A stretch of DNA of 64,000 nt. Source: Crambe crambe (Eukaryota; Porifera; Demospongiae; Poecilosclerida; Crambeidae). The stretch's first letter is position 1; each line of letters opens with the position of its first letter. The DNA lies in assembly GCA_963924555.1 (NCBI GenBank), contig OZ004597.1:1240001-1304000 (forward strand). Reading direction: 5' to 3'. Below, piece after piece: positions 11,938 through 21,696 of the stretch. Position numbers and translations under genes: made by a program. The notes beneath the pieces were generated by a model. It saw nothing but the letters and a program-made list of their open reading frames with translations, had not been told where the DNA came from and ran no database searches.

Positions 11938-14239
11938 AGAGAGTTCTTTGACCCTCCCGAGGAGTTGGAGAGGAAAGCAGATGTGATGGTGCAGTGGATC
12001 AGGGAGAGCAAACACATGATAGTCTTTACAGTGAGTTACTCGATGTCATTCACTAATCCATAAATCCATTTTGTGTTTGACATATTTTGCAGGGAGCAGG
12101 GATCAGCACCGCTGCAGGAAGTAAGTCAGTAGTGTGTACCTAATGATTCCTGCATGGGTATGAGGCTAATTCATGTCCACTAACTTATTAATCATTCTTT
12201 CTTGCAGTTCCTGACTCTCATAGTGGAATGCACATGGAAGTAGAATCAGGTAGAAATTGTATACATACAAGCACATATTATGTATGATGTATGGTAGGGC
12301 CTGGTGCATGGAAGTTGCGGAGTTCTAGAATCAAAACCACACAGGCTATTCCCACCCCAACTCACATGATGTTCGTAAAGCTGATGGAGGAAGGACTGCT
12401 CAAGGCTGTCATTAGTCAGAATTATGATGGACTTCACAGGAAGAGTGGCTTACCCGTGAAGCGTAAGAATACCCACTCCACTGTTTTATTTATTTACATT
12501 ATTTGCAGAGTTGTTTGAACTCCATGGCAGTGTAAATGTGGAACGCTGCAGAAAGTGCAAGAGGGAGTATCTAAGGGACTTTAGAATCACTGGAGTGTAT
12601 GGTACTGGTATGTTATTTAATTTATTCGATGTATATATGTGATCCTGCATGGTGTCTTGTTTCCAAGGGCGAAACTGTGATGACCCTATGTGTGGAGGAT
12701 TTTTGATAAAGACTGTCGTCAATTTCGGAGAGAGTCTTCCTGAAAGTAAGTAAGGAAGGAAGGAAAAGGGCAGTATCATACTAGATCATTTTCATCCCTT
12801 CCAGAAACTCTGGACGGGAGTTACAAACATGCTGAGGAAGCTGACTTGTGTCTTGCAATGGGTTCAAGTTTAACCATCACACCAGGTGCTGATATTCCCA
12901 AGGTGTGTACATTACATGCAATACATACAGACAATAGACCCCTAGGCCTAAATATCAAAATACTCTCCTACAGATTGTAGGGGAAAAGAAGAGGTTGGTG
13001 ATAGTAAACCTGCAGGCCACACCTCTCAACGATCTGGCTTCTCTTCGAGTCTTTGCAAAGTGTGACGACTTTACCAGGCTCGTGATGAGGAAACTGGGAA
13101 TGGAGATCCCACAATTTCGTCTCAAGAGGTAATAATTAGAGGAAATATCATGTAATTAGAGAAGTTATCATGACTCATCTCTCTCAGGAGGATCTTGTTC
13201 AAGACCAAGCATATGCGTAGTGTTGTCGGTGGAATCAAGGTGTGTTGATGTTTATCCCTTATCTCCCTTATTTGGAGTGAACCCCTCCATCATGATGACG
13301 TTGGAGCATTCCCCTTCATTGGAGTGAACCCTTCTAATCATCTCCCTTAATTGGAGTGAACCCCTCCATCATGATGACGTTGGAGCATTCCCTTCATTAG
13401 AGTGAACCCTTCTATTGTCATGACGTTAGAACATCTCCCTTAATTGGAGTCAGCCCCTGTATTGTCATAACATTAGGGCATCTCCCATAAGTGGAGATAT
13501 CTTCCATTAGATTTTGGCAGTGATCTACACAACTGCTTGATATAGTATGTCAGAAGTGCTTTTGGACTTGTGCAGGTGATGGTGGAGCAAGTTGACAGGG
13601 AGGGCTACTCCTTCTCTTACCTCAAAAACCTCAAATTTAGAGGTGTGGTTTCAAAGAGCTGCATTCCTGGTAAAGATTCTCTGGAGTGCGAGATAGGCCA
13701 AAAAAGGGGCGAGGTCAAAGTCGAACTGGAATTCCAGGGTCACTATGGAGAACCTAACCTGACCCTCTCTGTCAATGTTCCTCCAGCAGGTGAAGGTAAG
13801 AAGTGAATGTACACTTGGTTCTATTTCAAATGGCAGGTAATTCGAATTGTTCAAATATTTCTGAAACTATTGAGACTTCTGAGCTCAAAGTTGGAGGACA
13901 TAATCTACTTATATCTTTCAAAATAGAGCTCATAAGCTTGAGGAGTTTTGAAAATATTTGACTGTTCAGAATAGCCCTGCCATTCGAAATAGCCCCACTT
14001 TACCTTACGTAGTTCTTGCAACCATAGAAGCAGGGGAGTGAGAATTAGTGGGCCTGTGGAACTTCACATGGTTGAGGCTCTAATGGTTACTATTCTTCTC
14101 TCTCTCTCTCCCCCTGCATGCAGTTGAGAAAGACTTCAACTTGTCATACAACCCTTTCACTGGAGAATGGTCAGTTCAAGAGTCAGGCGAATCACAGGCT
14201 CTTGATGAAAAACTCCAGGCAGCCAAATTGAGTGATTAG
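11938..14239 (+). CDS. SIRT6/7-class sirtuin, copy 1, no start of its own; probable 3' part of a kinase-sirtuin fusion
   Basis: Exons match copy 2 (17775-20313) from codon 11 onward: ESKHMIVFT then GAGISTAAG, QNYDGLHRKSGLP, ELHGSVN with the catalytic His, zinc ligands CRKC and CDDPMC, AMGSSLT and IVNLQATPL. A C-terminal extension is encoded at 13577-13797 and in the last exon. All exon joins keep phase and the frame runs open to TAG at 14237-14239. Copy 1 has no ATG: homology with copy 2 breaks inside exon 1, just before AAGAGAGAGTTC, and an in-frame TGA lies upstream. A phase-0 acceptor (taataag) at 11937 would join it to the kinase coiled coil. The NAD-site motif IPDFR of copy 2 is IPDSH here, so the conserved Arg is lost. 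Family role: NAD-dependent deacylation, usually nuclear. Activity of copy 1 is doubtful. Confidence 0.7.
13255..13505 (+). repeat. Intronic minisatellite, ~55-60 bp units, sirtuin copy 1
   Basis: Imperfect tandem units built around ctcccttaattggagtgaac and atgatgacgttggagcattc, four to five copies. The same array is present at the same intron position in copy 2 (19510-19762), so it predates the duplication. Confidence 0.85.
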
Positions 14240-14596
14240 CTGCTACTCACTTTTGTACATCATGTACCAATCAACCAGTTGAATGTTTGTAATTTTACAG
14301 CACCAGTGTGTACAAATGTGTTTTTGACTCCATTACATTCCCAATTTCCCACTTGTGGACACAGAACAAATATCAACAAGTGAGAGCCTTGAGTACATGA
14401 CTATAAAAAGTACGGAAACAAGGTGGGGTACCTTGCTGGCTATGTACTGCATTTGCTCTGCTAACTGTCACAGAATTGACATAGCTAAACCTGGATGGAC
14501 TGCATTTGTGCTCTGCTAACTGTCATCACTGCTGCCATATTATCCTTTTTGGCTACACCTTGCAGCGATTTAGGGTTAATGTCAATTTTTATGACA

Positions 14597-14822
14597 GTGT
14601 GTGTGCGTGTAGTAGCCATTAAGTGCATAAGGAATGAAACCCACCCCTCAATTGCAGGGGGTCTTCAGGTTTCTTCTTGCAGGTTCTAAGAAAATTCTCC
14701 AGTAGTGTGGCTTTGTGTAGCACCGAGTCCAAGGAGATCTCTCCATGACGGGCTGCAAGCAGTGCTAGAAAGTCGTGTATTATAAAGAGGGCCACGCCTC
14801 ATGAGGATATGCATGCGCAAAA
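14597..14822 (-). pseudogene. Relic copy of the 5' end of the F-box gene
   Basis: This segment is a diverged copy of 9474-9737, the first exon and flanks of the F-box gene, in the same orientation. Shared stretches include cacccctcaattgcaggggg, agtagtgtggc and ccacgcctcatgag. The start codon region (between gagatctct and gggctgcaag) is deleted and the rest of the gene is absent, so it is non-functional. Confidence 0.85.
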
Positions 14823-14841
14823 TAAATTGTTATTAAAATAA

Positions 14842-15990
14842 TCAAAAAATGGCTTTTTTTCATGAGAACATTGCCACTCAAATGTAAATCTAACCCTTCA
14901 GCATGATGCCTAGATAAACCTAAATTGGTCAGTTAAAACCTCAATTTGACACAAAAAAATAGACCGTTTTTCACAAAATTCACCAGGTCGCCGCCTTGTC
15001 AAAAATAGTCTTTTTTTCCATGAGACCAATGACACTCAAAGGTGCATATAACCCTTCGGCATGATGCCTAGATTCATTTTAAACCTAACTTGGTCAGTTA
15101 AAACCTCAATTTGACACAAAAAAAAATTAGACTGTTAAAATTTACCAGGGCGCGCCTTGGGAAAATATCAAAAAAATGGTCTTTTTTTTCCATGAGACTA
15201 ATGACACTCAAAGGTGCACTTAACCCTTCGGCATGATGCCTAGATTCATTTTAAACCTAAATTGGTCAGTTAAAACCTCAATTTGACACAAAAAAAAATT
15301 AGACTGTTTTTCACAAAATTTACCAGGGTGCGCCTTGGGAAAATATCAAAAAAATGGTCTTTTTTTTCCATGAGACCAATGACACTCAAAGGCGCACTTA
15401 ACCTTCGGCATGATGCCTAGATTCATTTTAAACCTAAATTGGTCAGTTAAAACCTCAATTTGACACAAAAAAAAATTAGACTGTTTTTCACAAAATTTAC
15501 CAGGGCGCCGCCACCTTGGGAAAATATCAAAAAAATGGTCTTTTTTTTCCATGAGACCAATGACACTCAAATGTGACTCTAACCCTTCAGCATGATGCCT
15601 AGATTCATCTAAATTGGTCAGTTAAAACCTCAATTTAACACAAAAAAAAAAATTAGACCTTTTTTCACAAAATTTACCAGGTCGCCGCCTTGGGAAAAAT
15701 ATCGTCTTTTTTTCCATGAGACACAAATGACATGAATTGAACCCTTTTTTCATGATGCCTAGATTCATTTTAAATCTAAATTGGTCAGTTAAAACCACCA
15801 AAAAAAAATTAGACCGTTTTTCACAAAATTTACCAGGTCGCCGCCTTGGGAAAATGCTCACTTTTTTCACAAGACCAATGACACTCAAATGTGAATCGGA
15901 AATGTCTTTTTTCCATGAGACCAATGACACTCAAAGGTGAATCTAATCCTTCAGTAGATTCATTTTAATCTTAATTTGGTCAGTTAAATA
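14842..15990. repeat. Satellite array, ~180-bp units, about seven copies
   Basis: Each unit holds the same order of blocks: ttttttccatgagaccaatg, acactcaaaggtg, ttcggcatgatgcctagatt, aaattggtcagttaaaacct, then a poly-A run and a caccaggtcgccgccttg-type block. Central units are most alike; the outer ones are diverged or truncated. The minus-strand ORFs here are low-complexity by-products. Confidence 0.9.
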
Positions 15991-16326
15991 TCTATGACTA
16001 GACGATTTTAGAAGTCGCTGTAAAATGATACTGCTTTGAAGGTGTTCATGTTCATTGTTCAAGTTAGGAGTTGCTGACTGTAGGAGGGAAGTATTCTGGA
16101 AGAAAATAGTCCAATGGGGCAATCCGTGCTATCCCTACTAGCGTTATAGCAGACTTGAGAAAGTCGAAAGTGAACTCCAAGGTTGATCTTGAATGTATTT
16201 ATCATGTATGCCTACACTAGCCTAGCTTGACCAAACTTGTCTGCTAGACTGCTCAATACATAATGACGAGCATAATTAGGTCATGTCAGTACACCGATTT
16301 GAAGGGTCGTCAAATTTCACGCATGC

Positions 16327-17340
16327 GTGTTCATCTCAATTCAAAACCAGCTAGCCTTCATGCTCCAGCTGCTTTTGTCTCGCGCACTGATATCCAGAAT
16401 CCGTAACCAACCCTCCTTTTCCTCCCATCTTGCTAGAGCTGTCTCTGACCTGGCCCTAGCGGCGGAAAGACCTGACTGGTCCTCAGTGGAGGAGATTGAT
16501 GTCCCCCTTCGACAGCGACCACTTTCACGCATGATTGATGAGGCTTCATATAATTCTCTGCTGCATTTAGCTCCTGATACCCGGTCTCGGGCTCTCGCCT
16601 TATCAACTGCCATCCCTCATGCCGGTGATTGGTTGAATGTTATCCCAGCTCCTGCACTTGGTCTCCATCTTCATGACAGGGAGTTTCACTGTTGTTTGGA
16701 CTACTGGCTTGGTCTTGAAGTTTTCGGCGGAAACTCAAGATGCCCAGCATGTTCCAAAGAGGGCATTATGGATCCCTTCGGGGACCACCAAGTGGGTTGT
16801 GGAGGAAACGGAGACAGGATATACCGCCATAATGCCCTACGTGATGTCCTCTTTTCTGCTGCTCAGTCTGCCGCTCTCGATCTCGCACCAAGGAAGGAGG
16901 TCCCTTCCCTCATCCCAGACACTAACAGCCGCCCAGCTGATATCTTCCTCCCAAACTGGTCCAGGGGCCTCCCAGCTGCCCTGGATGTGACAGTTATCTC
17001 CACTCTGCAAACCTCCACTCTGTCTGGTGCTGCCAAGGATCAAGGCTGTGCCTTAAAGGTTGGTGAGGGGAGAAAGATAGCAGCACACCAAGAAGCATGC
17101 CAGGCGGTGGGGATGTCATTTGTTCCCCTTGTGGTGGAGTCGCTGGGAGGCTGGAGTGAGGAGGCTGCCTTTACCATTTCAAGAATTGGCCGCCTCCTGG
17201 GGCAGAGAACTGGTTCATCACCAGGAGAAACTACTCGTCATCTTTTCCAGAGACTATCTGTGGCCCTCTGGAGGGGTAATGCCACCCTTTGGCTTAACCG
17301 CCTTCCAACTCACTCTCCCTGGGTGGATGGTATCATCTAA
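16327..17340 (+). CDS. 3' end of a non-LTR retrotransposon ORF with restriction-like endonuclease features (5'-truncated)
   Basis: A 337-codon open frame. It contains a zinc-knuckle-like segment (CPACSKEG...DPFGDHQVGC) followed by a PD-(D/E)XK-like block (RPADIFLPNW...AALDVTVIST). This order is known from the C-termini of some LINE-type polyproteins. No reverse transcriptase domain is present, so the element is 5'-truncated, as is usual after target-primed reverse transcription. The first residues may be flanking sequence, because the reading frame starts inside the left foldback arm. An A-rich tail follows at 17410-17448. The intact frame suggests a young insertion. It is an endogenous mobile-element remnant with no host role implied. 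Confidence 0.7.
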   Translation: MFISIQNQLAFMLQLLLSRALISRIRNQPSFSSHLARAVSDLALAAERPDWSSVEEIDVPLRQRPLSRMIDEASYNSLLHLAPDTRSRALALSTAIPHAGDWLNVIPAPALGLHLHDREFHCCLDYWLGLEVFGGNSRCPACSKEGIMDPFGDHQVGCGGNGDRIYRHNALRDVLFSAAQSAALDLAPRKEVPSLIPDTNSRPADIFLPNWSRGLPAALDVTVISTLQTSTLSGAAKDQGCALKVGEGRKIAAHQEACQAVGMSFVPLVVESLGGWSEEAAFTISRIGRLLGQRTGSSPGETTRHLFQRLSVALWRGNATLWLNRLPTHSPWVDGII

Positions 17341-17455
17341 CTGTCTTTTCATCCAATATTTATTACTGTTGCTAGCTAGTCTAGCCTTTGTGATAAAATT
17401 GATATGTATTAAATAAAATTAAAAAAAAATAAAAATAAAAAAAAAAAACCAATGG
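16345..17455 (+). mobile_element. 5'-truncated LINE copy with A-rich tail
   Basis: Spans the endonuclease-type ORF and the A-rich tail. AATTCAA occurs on both sides (16338-16344 and 17456-17462) and is a candidate target-site duplication, although it overlaps the foldback arms and could partly reflect their symmetry. Confidence 0.6.
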
Positions 17456-17529
17456 AATTCAACACGCATGCGTGTAAATTGACGACCTTTTTGTGACAAC
17501 CGACCTGCAAATCGGTGTACAGTAAAAGC

Positions 17530-17592
17530 TAGCCTCGTTCCCAGGCTCTCAGTGAAACGGGAAATTTCACTGAGAGCCTGGGAACGAGGCGA
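17530..17592. mobile_element. 63-bp hairpin (foldback) element with 9-bp target duplication
   Basis: A perfect 26-bp inverted repeat (gcctcgttcccaggctctca... and its complement) with a 7-base loop at 17532-17590, flanked by direct repeats AGTAAAAGC at 17521-17529 and 17593-17601. Confidence 0.8.
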
Positions 17593-17774
17593 AGTAAAAG
17601 CGAACGCTGCATGAGCATACGCATGCGTAAGAAAATAATTCTCCACTACGTTATTTTTAGCATCATCCAATGATGATGTAGCCTAGCGCCTAGCTCAAGC
17701 TCAATGATGATGTAGCATGATGTAGCTGTATATCTGTTTACTCCAAGGATCTAGGATCGAAACACAAATCAAAA

Positions 17775-20313
17775 ATGGCGTGGACTGCAAGGGATGAGGA
17801 CGATAAGAGAGAGTTCTTTGACCCTCCCGAGGAGTTGGAGAGGAAAGCAGATGTGATGGTGCAGTGGATCAGGGAGAGCAAACACATGATAGTCTTTACA
17901 GTGAGTTACTCGATGTCATTCACTAATGCATAAACATAGGCATAGGAAGCATGGGGGCCATGGGGGCCATGGCCCCCATGCTCTTTTATTCATGGGGGCC
18001 TGGCCCCCATGCCCTCTGAGCTACCAACTATACTCATTCTGACTGCAGGTTAGATATTTTTTTATAGGCTACTCCCTTGGTGACCACAGGTTGTTACAAA
18101 GGGGGATACTTTAGAGTAGTAAGCATTTTTGGCTTTGTGGGAGGGGCCCTACCGCACCCTCCCCTGGCTCGCTGTTGGCCTATGGCCACGTGATCGGTGA
18201 ACTTCCCCCCAAGGTGAAATTCCTAGATGAAACCCTCTTATTACATGTGATTGGTGCCCCCATGCTCTAAATCATCTTCCTACGCCTATGATAAATCCAT
18301 TTGTGTTTGACATAATTTGCAGGGAGCAGGGATCAGCACTGCTGCAGGAAGTAAGTCCCATATCAAGTAGCTAGCTATTTTACATATTTTGACCCCCACT
18401 TCTTTCTCGCAGTTCCTGACTTTCGTAGTGGAATGAACACAAAAGTAGAAACAGGTATAGAGCTTGTAGAGAGCCTGTCCGTGTATATAAAAGTGCATGT
18501 GATAATAATAATTATTGTGTATGGTAGGGCCTGGTGCATGGGAGCTGAGGGCTCATGGAAAGATGCGGAGTTCTAAGATCAAAACCACACAGACTCAGAA
18601 GGCTATTCCCACCCCGACTCACATGATGTTCGTAAAACTGATGGAGGAAGGGCTGCTCAAGGCTGTCATCAGTCAGAACTGTGATGGACTTCACAGGAGG
18701 AGTGGCTTACCCGTGAAGCGTAAGAATACCCACTCCACTTACTCAATTAATCTATTTGCATTATTTGCAGAGTTATTTGAACTCCATGGCAACTCAAATG
18801 TGGAACGCTGCAGAAAGTGCAAGAGGAAGTATCTGAGGGATTTTAGAACCAGTGGACAGCATGGTACACATGTTACTGGTATGTTGTTTACTTTATTTGA
18901 TATAATCCATCATGTGATCCTGGTGTCTTGTTTCCAAGGGCGAAAATGTGACGACCCTAAGTGTGGAGGAGTTTTGGTGAATACTATCATCAATTTTGGA
19001 GAGAATCTTCCTGAAAGTAAGGAAGGAAGGAAAAGGGCAGTATCATCTTACTAGATCATTTTCATCCCTTCCAGAAACTCTGGACAGGAGTTTCAAACAT
19101 GCTGAGGAAGCTGACTTGTGTCTTGCAATGGGTTCAAGTTTGACCGTCACACCAGCTGCCGATATTCCCGAGGTGTGTGTACATTACATGACCCATCTAC
19201 TCCTAAATATCAAAAATACTCTCCTACAGATTGTAGGGAAAAAGAAGAGGTTGGTGATAGTAAACCTGCAAGCCACACCTCTCGATGGTCTAGCTTCTCT
19301 TCGAGTCTTTGCAAAGTGTGACGACTTTACCAAGCTTGTGATGGGGAAACTAGGAATGGAGATCCCACAATTTCGTCTCAAGAGGTAATAATTGGAGGAA
19401 ATATCCTGTAATTAGAGAAGTTATTATATGACTCATCTCTCTCAGGAGGATCTTGTTCAAGACCGAGCGTATGCGTAGTGTTGTTGGTGGAATCAAGGTG
19501 TGTTGATGTTTATCCCTTATCATCTCCCTTATTTGGAGTGAACCCCTCCATCGTGATGACGTTGGAGCATTCCCCTTCATTGGAGTGAACCCTTCTAATC
19601 ATCTCCCTTAATTGGAGTGAACCCCTCCATCATGATGACGTTGGAGCATTCCTTCATTAGAGTGAACCCTTCTATTGTCATGACGTTAGAACATCTCCCT
19701 TAATTGGAGTCAGCCCCTGTATCGTCATAACATTAGGGCATCTCCCATAAGTGGAGATGTCTTCCATTAGGATTTTGGCAGGGATGTACACAACTGCTTG
19801 TCAGAAGTGCTTTTGGACTTGTGCAGGTGATGGTGGAGCAAGTTGACAGGGAGGGCTACTCCTTCTCTTACCTCAAAAACCTCAAGTTTGGAGGTGTGGT
19901 TTCAAAGAGCTGCATTCCCAGCAAAGACCCTCTGGAGTGCGAGATAGGCACGAAAAGGGGTGAGGTCAAAGTTGAACTGGAATTCCAGGGTCATTATGGA
20001 GAACCTAACCTGACCCTCTCTGTCAATGTTCCTCCAGCAGGTGGAGGTAAGAAGTGAATGTACACTTGGTTACTCTGCCAAAGCAATACATAGTTCTTGC
20101 AACCATCAAGGAGAGTTAGTGGGCCACAGATGAATGTGCACATGGTTGAAGCTCTAGTAGTTAACAGTCTTTCTACTCTCTCTCCCCCTGCATGCAGTTG
20201 AGAAGGACTTCAACTTGTCATACGACCCTTTCACTGGAGAATGGTCAGTTCAGGAGTCAGGTGAATTACAGGATCTTGATGAAAAACTCCAGGCAGCCAA
20301 ATTGAGTGACTAG
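17775..20313 (+). CDS. SIRT6/7-class sirtuin, copy 2 (intact)
   Basis: Starts at the ATG at 17775 and ends with TAG at 20311-20313. Exons give the full NAD site (FTGAGISTAAG, then IPDFRSG across a join), the substrate and NAD region (PTPTHMMFVKL, QNCDGLHRRSGLP), the catalytic His in FELHGN, four zinc ligands (CRKC and CDDPKC), INFGENLPE, AMGSSLT and LVIVNLQATPL. These fit the SIRT6/SIRT7 class better than SIRT1-5. A C-terminal extension of about 110 residues follows, split over two more exons, with a beta-rich, charged composition. The family deacylates chromatin or nucleolar proteins using NAD. Copy 1 is nearly identical apart from a missing start and a changed IPDFR motif. The first intron carries a transposon that copy 1 lacks. 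Confidence 0.88.
17935..18290. mobile_element. 356-bp non-autonomous DNA transposon in intron 1 of sirtuin copy 2
   Basis: The ends are inverted repeats (cataggcataggaag at the left; cttcctacgcctatg at the right). The element is flanked by the 5-bp direct repeat ATAAA (17930-17934 and 18291-18295). Sirtuin copy 1 has the empty site, with a single ATAAA, at the same position (near 12060). It holds no ORF; an internal gggggccatggcccccatg-type palindrome is present. Confidence 0.9.
19510..19762 (+). repeat. Intronic minisatellite, sirtuin copy 2
   Basis: Same ~55-60 bp array as in copy 1, with matching unit order and a few substitutions. Confidence 0.85.
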
Positions 20314-21085
20314 CTGCTAATCTACTCACTACCCAAAAATTTTTTAACCCTCATAAACTGTCCGTCATCTATTTTATTTATAATGTTGTTTTTTTTTCTG
20401 GAATAAGTGCACATTATGTACATGTAAGACTACTAGACTACAGTGTACTTATGTAACCGCCACAAGCTTTGGGAGACTACAGTGTACTTATGTAACTGCC
20501 ACAAGCTTTGGGAGTCTACAGTGTACTTATGTAACTGCCACAAGCTTTGAGAGCAAATTAAGTTCACTCTACAACAAGTGTGTTGATCTGGTAGCCGAAC
20601 ATTCTAAATAAAAGTGATTTAGATGAACTGCCGTGTACATTACATCGTGTACCAATCAACCAGTTGAATGTTTGTAATTTTACAGCAGCAGTGTGTACAA
20701 GGACTCCATTACATTCCCAATTTCCCACTTATGGACACAGTGAATGTCTAGCGCTAGAGCATACTTGAGATTGCATGATATAATGAAAATGACATCTGTG
20801 TTGTTGTAAATAGGGTACTTAACTGATCCAACAGTAATGAATGATGAGGTTCTGTAGTGTTATGTAATGTCATGTGACAAGCACATGAGCTAGCTCCATG
20901 CATAAAGTCAGTACATAGTGGTTATCCTGTGCTGCCACCCACAGAGGTACATGAATTCAGATTGAAGGAGGTGGGAGGACTTTCCTGTGATCTGGAAAGG
21001 TGGGGGACAGGAAATATGAAATGTAGCTTTATGGAAGTAAATACAAAAAGTGAAGTCAAAATAAAGAAAGGGCATTTCCTTGCAG
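20314..21085. other. 3' flank of sirtuin copy 2 with a 39-bp triplet repeat
   Basis: 20641-20745 matches the 3' flank of copy 1 (14258-14365), so the duplicated unit runs past the stop codon. Between them is about 300 bp found only here, including three tandem 39-bp units (20436-20552) containing cagtgtacttatgtaac and gccacaagcttt. I see no gene. Confidence 0.75.
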
Positions 21086-21603
21086 TTAATATGGACAGGA
21101 TATGACAGCCAGTGCATCCAATGTTGAGTAGCCAGAGAACTGAGCATCAGTTCTTGTAATGAGGCCAGCCTCTTAGTATAGCTAACACGTGCTTAAAATT
21201 TAATTGTTACAACAGACCTACCTTTTGTGTGTGCTCTGCCGAGTGTCAGGATTTCCCTCTGATGTTCCTTGGTCATCTCCAGTACCTACATACACACAGG
21301 CACAATAAAAGAAAGAGAAAAGAGGGTGGAATGTGATCTCTAGCTGTTTTGCACTGCTCTGCCCACACTATGTGTGAAAGGGCTACTCTGTGATTTGCGA
21401 GAGGAACACTACAGTGTGATGACACTGCCAAGTATTGCTCCTTAATGAAAGTACAAGGCAAAAAACTAAGTGATCTCATTCAGTAGGTCCAAGGAGGAGA
21501 TATTGTGACTAATGACACACACACCCACTCACCCATATGACATTGGTACATTAATAGCTCTTACTCACCTTTGCTTCATGCATCTTTTGGGCTATGGAGG
21601 GAG

Positions 21604-21696
<93 letters not shown>

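Larger units (their letters stand above)
16289..17522. mobile_element. Foldback (MITE-like) element split by a retrotransposon fragment
   Basis: The left arm (16289-16342) and right arm (17455-17522) are inverted copies. Both end with gtacaccgattt outermost and carry cacgcatgcgtg near the centre; the right arm has about 20 extra bases. The arms would form a short palindromic element if the retrotransposon between them were absent. I see no clear target duplication outside the arms. Confidence 0.7.

Noticed and set aside
15346..15930. Minus-strand ORFs with repeated RRRPGKFCEKQSNFF-type segments
   Set aside because: They are translations of the satellite unit; the repetition is of DNA and the frames break between units.
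14842..15990. Possible CRISPR-like array
   Set aside because: Units are long (~180 bp), diverged and directly adjacent, with no short spacers; the genome is eukaryotic.
20908..21147. Longer final exon for the CAP-Gly gene in another frame
   Set aside because: The phase-1 join from the preceding exon selects a different frame that stops at 21086; the 79-codon ORF is out of phase.
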